Assembly: GCA_014379925.1 (NCBI GenBank)
Contig: JACMKY010000344.1
Coordinates: 1-11,662, forward strand
From: Cytophagales bacterium
Lineage (GTDB): Bacteria > Bacteroidota > Bacteroidia > Cytophagales > ES-bin-26
DNA length: 11,662 nucleotides
Direction: 5' to 3'
Of this stretch, positions 6,074 through 11,662 are shown piece by piece; position 1 is the first letter of the stretch; the number at the start of each line of letters is the position of its first letter. The position numbers were made by a program, and so were the translations under genes. The notes under the pieces are model-generated. The model worked only from the letters and a program-made list of their open reading frames with translations. It was not told the origin of the DNA and ran no database searches.

Positions 6074-8737
6074 TTAAAAAGGCGGCTCCTCGTCCTTGGG
6101 GCTTTGCCCGAACGGGGTGGGGTTGTTGACCTTGCTGCCCAGCGTGATGGTGCCTGGCGTGTTGAATTCCGGCGGGATGGTGGACGAAGACGTGAAGGCG
6201 TTGTGGCCCAGGGGGTGCAGTTCACTCGAATCCAGGTCGCTGAACTTGGTAAACTTGCCGATGAAACGCAATTGCACCGTATCGAGCGAGCCGTTGCGGT
6301 GCTTGGCGATGATCACTTCGCCCACGCCGGCGATGGAGTTTCCCGCCTCGTCGGTCGTAATGCCGTAGTATTCGGGGCGGTAGAGGAAAATAACCATATC
6401 GGCGTCCTGCTCAATCGATCCAGATTCGCGCAGGTCCGACAGTTGGGGGCGCTTGTCGCCGCCGCGCGTTTCCACCGCCCGGCTTAACTGCGAGAGGGCG
6501 ATCACGGGCACGTCCAGTTCCTTGGCCAGGTTTTTCAGGGCGCGCGAGATGGAGGCGATCTCCTGTTCGCGGTTACCGCCCATTTTGCCCGACGTGTCGC
6601 CGGTCATCAGTTGCAGGTAGTCGATGACGACGAGTTGGATGTCGTGCTGGGACTTGAGGCGGCGGCACTTGGCCCGCAGTTCCAGGATGGAGAGGGCGGG
6701 GGTATCGTCGATGAAAATGGGGGCCTCGGTGAGTTTGGCGATCTTGTGGTGGAGCTGCTCCCACTCGTGGCGCAAGAGGCTGCCCTTCTTGATTTTCTCG
6801 CTTTCCAGTTCCGCCTCCGCCGAAATGAGGCGGTTGACCAGCTGCACCGACGACATTTCGAGCGAGAAGATGGCCACGCCCTTCTGGAAGTCCACGGCGG
6901 CGTTGCGCATGGCCGACACCACGAATGCCGTATTGTGCGTGACGGTCATGTCTTCCAGCAAAAACAGGCGGTTGCCGTCAATCTCAAACCCGTAGTAGTC
7001 GTCTTCCCGATCGAATTCCACCTGGATTCCGGTCATCCGCCAATCAACGGGACTCTTCCAGGGAAGTGCCTTTTTATAAGCTAGCCGAACGGGAATCCGG
7101 TCGAGGTCACCGTAGAGTCGGACGCGGAAAACTTCACTCTCGAAGCCGATGCGGCTGATGGAGGCTCTTTTTCGCTTCAGTGAAGTCCGGAACCCGAGTG
7201 TATCGCCAAGAAATTTAATTTGTCGGGCCAATTGTTCATTCTTTTGAGTTATTTCATAGCCGTTTGATTGCACATTGTAGTGCCCATCACTGTCGATCAA
7301 ACCCGCCAACAACATCAGGCGCTTTTCGGTGGAATTGATGAGATAATTGCGGGGAATGTGTTTATTTTCTATTAGCTCCATTTCCCGCAATTCATTTTGC
7401 AAAGAGAAAGCCGGAAACTGCCCCGAAGCGGTGGGCTGCCCGCCGTTGCGGGAAGCAGAATGCCACTCAGGAAACTTTTTTCCTCTGCCACGGGTGATAC
7501 CATAAGCATTGCAACGGTTTTCGTATACTTCTTCGGTAAGCTGGAGTTCCAATTGGCCGGCATACTCCCGTAAATAATCGACTATTTCGTGGTCTTTTGT
7601 GGTAATGCGACAGTTTCCCGCACTGCCATCTCCCAGCCAGATACCCAAAAAATACGGGGCAATCGGCAAAGGCTGCTCGTCGAACTCTACCGCAACTTTA
7701 TACCCTTTGTAATTGGATTTGAACTTATCGGCTTTCTGTAAATACTCCCGAACGGAAATGTTCAGCACGTCGCCATTTTTGTGTTTCCATTCGGTGCGGC
7801 TTCTTTTCAAAGAAAGAATGTGGCTTTCGTTGACGCGGTAATCGAGGCCCCGGTTTTGCCGCACCCAGTACATGTTCTCTCTTCCCCGCGCAATAGAAAG
7901 TACCTTCCGGGGCGTAGAGTCATCACCCATCAGTTGGTCGCCAACCACGACATCCTCTACTTTTTTCAGCGACCCATCGTACATCACTACCCTTGTTCCC
8001 ACTCCCAAGCATTTCCCCATTCCGGGTCGGGCCGCCAGGATGACCAGGTCGGACTTCTGCCAGCCGGAGGTAACGCGGTCGAGGCTGCTGAAGCCGGTGG
8101 GTACGCCGGTGAGGCCGTCTTTGATGAGGGCGCGTTTCTCCAGGTCCACGAGGGCCTGCTGGATGAGCGCCCCCATCCGCTCGAAGTTCTTGCGGATGTT
8201 GGATTCGGAGATGGCGAACAAGGTCTGCTCGGTGCGGTCGAGCAACTGGAACACGTCGGTGGTGTCTTCGTAGGCGTCGCGCAGGATGTCGGAGGCGGCC
8301 GAAATCATTTCGCGCTTGATGGCCATCTGCGCCACGATGCGGGCGTGAAATTCGATGTTGGCCGCCGAGTTAACGCGGTCGGTGAGTTGGGCGATGTAGA
8401 AGGCCCCGCCCGAAATTTCCAGTTCGCCGGTCTTGCGAAGCTGGGTCACCACGGTAAGGGTATCCACCGGCTCGGAGCTTTTAAACAGCGACAGGATCGC
8501 GTTGTAGATGCGCTGGTGGGCCTCCTTGTAGAAACTGAACGGTTTGAGGATGTCGACTACGGTGGTAAGGGCGTCTTTTTCAATCATCAAGGCCCCCAAA
8601 ACGGCCTCTTCCAGGTCGAGCGCCTGGGGAGGAATCTTGCCCAGACCGGGGTCCAGCATGCGGGGGGTAAGCTTGGGTTGACCCCGCAGGAAAGCGGCCG
8701 ATTTCTTAAAATAGCTCTCTTCTTTGTTTGGCTCCAT
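6074..8737 (-). CDS. dnaB: Replicative DNA helicase DnaB, intein-containing precursor
   Basis: The 887-residue precursor should splice to a 527-residue hexameric 5'-3' helicase that unwinds the replication fork and loads primase. Exteins are residues 1-242 and 603-887. The N-extein has the helical DnaB N-terminal domain (PPQALDLEEAVLGALM through about residue 180), a linker, and the start of the RecA-like ATPase, ending at the P-loop AARPGMGK. The C-extein resumes with T-A-F-V-V-S and carries FSLEMS, Walker B LVVIDYLQL (Asp706 of the precursor), ALSQLSRAVE, DLRESGSIEQDAD and the arginine-finger region AKHRNG. The SG/SIEQ position, where the cyanobacterial Ssp DnaB intein sits, is unoccupied. 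I chose the ATG at 8737; GTG at 8743 would add two residues. The C-terminal 50 residues are low-complexity. It is divergent from phoH. Confidence 0.97.
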   Translation of the reverse strand: MEPNKEESYFKKSAAFLRGQPKLTPRMLDPGLGKIPPQALDLEEAVLGALMIEKDALTTVVDILKPFSFYKEAHQRIYNAILSLFKSSEPVDTLTVVTQLRKTGELEISGGAFYIAQLTDRVNSAANIEFHARIVAQMAIKREMISAASDILRDAYEDTTDVFQLLDRTEQTLFAISESNIRKNFERMGALIQQALVDLEKRALIKDGLTGVPTGFSSLDRVTSGWQKSDLVILAARPGMGKCLGVGTRVVMYDGSLKKVEDVVVGDQLMGDDSTPRKVLSIARGRENMYWVRQNRGLDYRVNESHILSLKRSRTEWKHKNGDVLNISVREYLQKADKFKSNYKGYKVAVEFDEQPLPIAPYFLGIWLGDGSAGNCRITTKDHEIVDYLREYAGQLELQLTEEVYENRCNAYGITRGRGKKFPEWHSASRNGGQPTASGQFPAFSLQNELREMELIENKHIPRNYLINSTEKRLMLLAGLIDSDGHYNVQSNGYEITQKNEQLARQIKFLGDTLGFRTSLKRKRASISRIGFESEVFRVRLYGDLDRIPVRLAYKKALPWKSPVDWRMTGIQVEFDREDDYYGFEIDGNRLFLLEDMTVTHNTAFVVSAMRNAAVDFQKGVAIFSLEMSSVQLVNRLISAEAELESEKIKKGSLLRHEWEQLHHKIAKLTEAPIFIDDTPALSILELRAKCRRLKSQHDIQLVVIDYLQLMTGDTSGKMGGNREQEIASISRALKNLAKELDVPVIALSQLSRAVETRGGDKRPQLSDLRESGSIEQDADMVIFLYRPEYYGITTDEAGNSIAGVGEVIIAKHRNGSLDTVQLRFIGKFTKFSDLDSSELHPLGHNAFTSSSTIPPEFNTPGTITLGSKVNNPTPFGQSPKDEEPPF
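6932..8011 (-). mobile_element. DnaB intein with LAGLIDADG homing endonuclease
   Basis: A 360-residue in-frame insertion interrupts the Walker A motif between Lys and Thr of GMGK/T. It begins with Cys1 (CLGVGTRVVMYDGS, block A), has a block B-like segment (YRVNESHILSL, His64), and ends with block F/G-like YYGFEIDGNRLFLLEDMTVTHN, where the penultimate His and final Asn are the standard splice residues. The +1 nucleophile is the P-loop Thr. Two dodecapeptide motifs, FLGIWLGDG at intein residues 121-129 and LAGLIDSDG at 235-243, mark a two-motif LAGLIDADG homing endonuclease that would cut intein-less dnaB alleles. The coding sequence is visibly AT-richer than the flanking exteins, as expected for recent transfer. 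Mapping the uninterrupted protein gives the ordinary ARPGMGKTAFVV sequence, which fixes both junctions. Confidence 0.96.
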
Positions 8738-8774
8738 CTCCACAAACTTAACAAAAACCCCCGCTTCACCGCGG

Positions 8775-8805
8775 TCCGCCCGAAAGATTCCCGGCGGATT
8801 TTTTT
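8775..8805 (+). terminator. Terminator-like hairpin in the dnaB-phoH divergent region
   Basis: TCCGCC (8775-8780) pairs with GGCGGA (8793-8798) across a 12-base loop, followed by seven T bases (8799-8805) on the plus strand. No plus-strand gene lies upstream to be terminated, so it may instead lie in a phoH leader, or block transcripts entering from the dnaB side. The stem is only six base pairs, so the call is tentative. Confidence 0.4.
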
Positions 8806-8889
8806 AGCTCCTGCTTGCCCATGCGGGTCACCGGCGACGGATGCATTACGTTTTGTCCGGGAACTTCGTAACTTGCTTACCCGCGTACG

Positions 8890-8907
8890 CCCGGCCACTG
8901 CGCCGGG
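8890..8907 (+). promoter_or_regulatory. GC hairpin just upstream of phoH
   Basis: CCCGGC (8890-8895) and GCCGGG (8902-8907) form a perfect 6-bp stem with a 6-base loop, 24 bases before the TTG start. It could affect translation of phoH, which has a weak start codon; function is inferred. Confidence 0.35.
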
Positions 8908-8931
8908 TGAAACCACTTAACAAAAAACGGT

Positions 8932-9882
8932 TTGGTAGAAAAAATCATCACCCTGGAGAACGTTTCCCTGGTCGATTTCCTGGGCGTGGAAAATAACACC
9001 ATCAAGCAGGTAGCGGCGGCGTTTCCGACCAGCAAGATCATTTCCCGGGGCAACGAACTCCGGATCAAAGGCACCACGCCGGAGATCATCAGGATCAACG
9101 AAATCGTCAATTCCCTGCTGGAGCATTACCACAAATACGGGAAACTGACCAACGAAAGCATACTCAATTACTTGCACAAGGAGGAGGAAGTACCCGACGC
9201 CCAGGAAGAAAAGGAAGACATCCTCCTCTACGGCACCAAAGGGTTCGTCATCAAACCCAAGACCGCCAACCAGCAACTGCTGGTGGACTGCGCCGCCGAC
9301 CACGACATCGTGTTCGCGATCGGTCCGGCGGGCACGGGCAAGACCTACATCTCGGTGGCCCTGGCCGTGCGGGCGCTCAAAAACAAGGAGGTAAAGAAGA
9401 TCATCATCACCCGGCCGGCGGTGGAAGCGGGCGAAAACCTGGGTTTTTTGCCGGGCGACCTCAAAGAAAAGATCGATCCGTACCTGCGCCCCATCTACGA
9501 CGCGCTGGACGATATGATCCCGCCCGAAAAACTGAAGTTCTATCAGGAAAACCGCATCATCGAGATCGCCCCGCTGGCCTATATGCGCGGCCGGACGCTG
9601 CACAACGCCTTCATCCTCCTCGATGAGGCGCAAAACACCACGGCCATGCAGATCAAGATGTTCCTCACGCGGATGGGTCCCAATTCCAAAGCCGTCATCA
9701 CGGGCGACAAGTCGCAGATCGACCTGCCCCGCAACCAGAAGTCGGGCCTGGTGGAAGCCCAGCACATCCTGAAGGACATCAAGGGCATTGGCTTCGTGGA
9801 ACTGGATGCCCGCGACGTGGTCCGGCACCGGTTGGTGAGGGACATCATCCTGGCGTACGAAAAAGTGGAAAACCGGGTCTGA
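8932..9882 (+). CDS. phoH: PhoH-family ATPase
   Basis: This 316-residue PhoH/PhoL-type protein is a cytoplasmic P-loop NTPase related to helicase ATPase cores; family members are linked to phosphate stress and RNA metabolism, but the cellular role remains unclear. An N-terminal nucleic-acid-binding-like segment (residues about 1-75, SLVDFLGVENNTIKQVAAAF) is followed by the ATPase: Walker A GPAGTGKT at 131-138, the TRPAVEAGENLGFLPGD signature at 160-176, and Walker B FILLDEAQN at 227-235. ITGDKSQIDLP and VVRHRLVRDI are also typical. The start is TTG at 8932, preceded by an A-rich run (ACAAAAAACGG) rather than a Shine-Dalgarno sequence; homology begins at V-E-K-I-I, so no better start exists. 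The metalloprotease gene follows after 7 bases. Confidence 0.95.
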   Translation: MVEKIITLENVSLVDFLGVENNTIKQVAAAFPTSKIISRGNELRIKGTTPEIIRINEIVNSLLEHYHKYGKLTNESILNYLHKEEEVPDAQEEKEDILLYGTKGFVIKPKTANQQLLVDCAADHDIVFAIGPAGTGKTYISVALAVRALKNKEVKKIIITRPAVEAGENLGFLPGDLKEKIDPYLRPIYDALDDMIPPEKLKFYQENRIIEIAPLAYMRGRTLHNAFILLDEAQNTTAMQIKMFLTRMGPNSKAVITGDKSQIDLPRNQKSGLVEAQHILKDIKGIGFVELDARDVVRHRLVRDIILAYEKVENRV

Positions 9883-9889
9883 AAATCTT

Positions 9890-11203
9890 ATGCGTCAACG
9901 ATTCCCGTTCGCGGCGGTGCTGCCGCTGCTCCTGCTGACCGTAGTAACCGCCCGGGCGCAACGCCGGTGCGCCACGGGGGCGTACGATTCGCTGCTGCGC
10001 GCCCAGTATCCCGATTGGGCCCGGTCGCGCGCAGCGCTCGAAACCCTCCTGCAACAGCCGGCCCCGGGCGGGAATTTCCGCACCCAGGCCGACGAAACGG
10101 TCTACCTTCCGGTGGTTGTCCACGTGGTGCACCACGAACTCAACGGCGCAATCGGGGTCGGCGGCAACATTTCCGACGCGCAGATCGAATCCCAGATCGA
10201 GGTGCTCAACGAAGATTACCGGCGTAAACCGGAAACGTTGGGCTTCAACCGCGATCCGGTGGGGGCCGACGCGAACATCGAATTTTTCCTGGCTACCTGC
10301 GATCCCGACGGGGAACCCACCAACGGCATCACCCGCACCTACGACAGCCAACGGGAATTTGACCCGCTCAGCCGGGACCTTACCCGACTCAAATCGTTGT
10401 CGTACTGGCCCAGCGACCAGTACCTCAACATCTGGGTCACTTCCCTGTCGAACAACTACATCGGTTTCGCGCAATTTCCCGACCTGAGCGGCCTGCCCGG
10501 ATTGGGTCCGACCGACGGACCCGCCGCCACGGACGGCGTGGTGATTGCCCATCCCAAATTCGGACGGCAGACCGGCAGCGTGGTCGCCAATCCGAGTTCC
10601 CGGTTGTACATCAACGGCCGTACCACAACCCACGAAGTTGGTCACTGGTTGGGATTGAAGCACACCTGGAACGACTTGTTCTGCGGCGATGACTACTGCA
10701 ACGACACCCCGCCCGCCGAAGACGGCAACCAGAGCACCGACAATACCTGCGCCGCCGTTTATTCGACCTGCAACGGCGTGCGTACCCGCAACATGATCGA
10801 GAACTACATGGACTATTCGCCCGACCTGTGCATGAACATTTTCACCCAGGATCAAAAAACCCGGATGCGGCGGGTGCTGGAGGTAAGTTCCCGGCGCCAG
10901 CAATGGGACCAACCCGCGTGCAACGCACTGCCGCCCACCGAACGACTCGTGACCAGGGTGTATCCCAACCCATTGGATGGTGAAGATTTCATCCGCGTGG
11001 AGGTGCGGCTGAAGGGCAAACAACGGGTGACCCTCCAGGTGTTCGACGCGGTGGGCCGGCGGGCCGCCAGCCAGGAATACGCCGCCACGTTCAGCCGGGT
11101 GCTGACTTTTCCCCACCACCTCTTAACTCCGGGTGTCTACTTCGCAGTGGTTACCACCGATGGCGGAGAAAAAGCGGTCAGCCGGCTGGTGGTCGTCCGG
11201 TAA
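9890..11203 (+). CDS. Secreted M43 (pappalysin-like) zinc metalloprotease with T9SS sorting domain
   Basis: This 437-residue exported protease has a signal peptide at residues 1 to about 23 (hydrophobic LPLLLLTVVTARAQ). The catalytic domain has the extended zinc motif HEVGHWLGLKH at 248-258 (ligands H248, H252, H258; catalytic E249), followed by W-N-D, a C-G-D-D-Y-C-N-D-T-P-P loop typical of the pappalysin/M43 group, and the Met-turn N-Y-M-D-Y (Met307). Several cysteines in 265-330 may form disulfides. Residues about 355-437, starting V-Y-P-N-P and ending in a beta-rich stretch, are a type A sorting domain for the type IX secretion system, which would carry it across the outer membrane and be cleaved off. 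The substrate is unknown. It starts 7 bases after phoH, so cotranscription is likely, though a functional link is not obvious. Confidence 0.93.
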   Translation: MRQRFPFAAVLPLLLLTVVTARAQRRCATGAYDSLLRAQYPDWARSRAALETLLQQPAPGGNFRTQADETVYLPVVVHVVHHELNGAIGVGGNISDAQIESQIEVLNEDYRRKPETLGFNRDPVGADANIEFFLATCDPDGEPTNGITRTYDSQREFDPLSRDLTRLKSLSYWPSDQYLNIWVTSLSNNYIGFAQFPDLSGLPGLGPTDGPAATDGVVIAHPKFGRQTGSVVANPSSRLYINGRTTTHEVGHWLGLKHTWNDLFCGDDYCNDTPPAEDGNQSTDNTCAAVYSTCNGVRTRNMIENYMDYSPDLCMNIFTQDQKTRMRRVLEVSSRRQQWDQPACNALPPTERLVTRVYPNPLDGEDFIRVEVRLKGKQRVTLQVFDAVGRRAASQEYAATFSRVLTFPHHLLTPGVYFAVVTTDGGEKAVSRLVVVR

Positions 11204-11287
11204 GATTTTTATTGGCGAGCGGAAGAACAATGCCGTATCAAACAGTTATTTGGAAACATTCTTACGAGAGGATAAAAAAACAACGAC

Positions 11288-11322
11288 AAAAAAGGCGAGA
11301 ATCTGAGATTCCCGCCTTTTCT
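11288..11322. terminator. Bidirectional intrinsic terminator
   Basis: AAAAGGCG-A-GAATC and GATTC-C-CGCCTTTT form a 13-bp stem with one mismatch and a 3-base loop. T runs follow on both strands. It lies between two convergent genes, the metalloprotease and the minus-strand gene ending at 11365, and can serve both. Confidence 0.88.
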
Positions 11323-11364
11323 TGGATTTTAAAAGCAATTGATCGTAATCGCTACTCCCTTCGG

Positions 11365-11662
11365 TCACTTAATTTCTACATTCCACCCACGATAAACCAC
11401 GCGTGAACCGCCTTCCTCGTAAAGTTTTACTTCATTGCCATTGAATGACAGATCGCTAGCAGCCCTGCTGGCTGTCCAGCGATCGTAATCATAAACTGAC
11501 ACCATCAATTTCACTGAATTAAGCTCTGTAGGATTGCCAAACAATTCCTGTAGATCGCTTTGAAGCTCAGCGGCAACCTCTTCCCAGGAATAGGGACGAT
11601 TAATGGCACTAATCGTTGTACCAGCCGGTCCACTAAAGCCACCTCCTACCCCTGGCATTCCG
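11365..11662 (-). CDS. C-terminal end of an unrecognised protein (runs off the window)
   Basis: The minus-strand frame is open to the window edge, so at least 98 residues of C terminus are present. An ATG at 11658 exists, but the preceding codon and the glycine-rich G-M-P-G-V-G-G-G-F-S-G-P-A-G context suggest it is internal. The rest is soluble and mixed: PYSWEEVAAELQSDLQELFG looks helical, then V-K-L-M-V-S-V-Y-D-Y-D-R-W and a C-terminal V-V-Y-R-G-W-N-V-E-I-K look like strands. I do not recognise the family. Composition is AT-richer than the metalloprotease gene. The frame ends at TGA 11365-11367 and is served by the terminator at about 11288-11322. Confidence 0.6.
   Translation of the reverse strand, partial: GMPGVGGGFSGPAGTTISAINRPYSWEEVAAELQSDLQELFGNPTELNSVKLMVSVYDYDRWTASRAASDLSFNGNEVKLYEEGGSRVVYRGWNVEIK

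Noticed and set aside
8744..8760. TAAGTTTG on the minus strand as the dnaB promoter
   Set aside because: It matches the -7 consensus but lies immediately before the start codon and lacks a TTTG element 19-21 bases upstream, so it would require a nearly leaderless message. I leave it uncalled.
7781..8920. 379-codon plus-strand frame antisense to dnaB
   Set aside because: It overlaps the N-extein and the start of the intein, has no recognisable domain, and its low-complexity G/V/H/R content is typical of antisense frames in GC-rich genes.
8917..9828. 303-codon frame antisense to phoH
   Set aside because: PhoH on the plus strand carries all family motifs; the antisense frame has none.
9845..11119. 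424-codon frame antisense to the metalloprotease gene
   Set aside because: It mirrors a gene with a clear signal peptide, zinc motif and sorting domain; the reverse frame shows no family pattern.

Overview
The window looks like a GC-rich member of the Bacteroidota. The evidence is a secreted M43-type metalloprotease with a C-terminal type IX secretion sorting domain (YPNP start), TAnnTTTG-type promoters with a TTTG-like -33 element, weak or absent Shine-Dalgarno sequences, and a Bacteroidota-style dtd / MazG-like pair. I cannot resolve the order; Cytophagales or Saprospirales would fit. GC-rich housekeeping genes alternate with visibly AT-richer stretches (about 1-550, 1385-1700 and 5320-6060) that carry broken genes and no core functions.

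Layout. 1-363: 3' end of a two-component-regulator-type propeller gene broken by an in-frame TAG. 364-833: nothing recognisable. 834-1384 (minus): a ParD/ParE toxin-antitoxin pair with its own promoter and an operator-like palindrome. 1718-2170: dtd, D-aminoacyl-tRNA deacylase. 2171-2457: a dense mosaic of inverted, tandem and heptad repeats filling the gap exactly from the dtd stop codon to the next start. 2458-2790: MazG-like nucleotide pyrophosphohydrolase. 2887-3295: a strong promoter and long untranslated leader. 3296-5113: DEAD-box RNA helicase of the DeaD/CsdA type with an RG-rich linker and DbpA-type RNA-binding domain, followed by a heptad array and an intrinsic terminator. 5322-5810 (minus): N-terminal remnant of a secreted or lipoprotein amidohydrolase. 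6074-8737 (minus): replicative helicase DnaB carrying a 360-residue intein inside its Walker A motif. 8932-9882: PhoH-family ATPase, divergent from dnaB. 9890-11203: secreted metalloprotease, probably cotranscribed with phoH. About 11288-11322: bidirectional terminator. 11365-11662 (minus): C-terminal end of an unrecognised protein running off the window.

How it fits together. The core genes serve quality control and nucleic-acid metabolism (dtd, MazG-like, deaD, dnaB, phoH). The accessory parts are a toxin-antitoxin pair, an intein with a homing endonuclease, repeats and gene debris. The most interesting object is the DnaB intein, because it separates the P-loop lysine from the following threonine, so the only replicative helicase gene in the window needs protein splicing to make an intact ATP site. 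Next come the repeat-filled dtd-MazG gap, which could fold as a large RNA hairpin up to the MazG start codon, and the long leader of the DEAD-box helicase gene. I found no CRISPR array, no intact transposase, no rRNA and no convincing tRNA.
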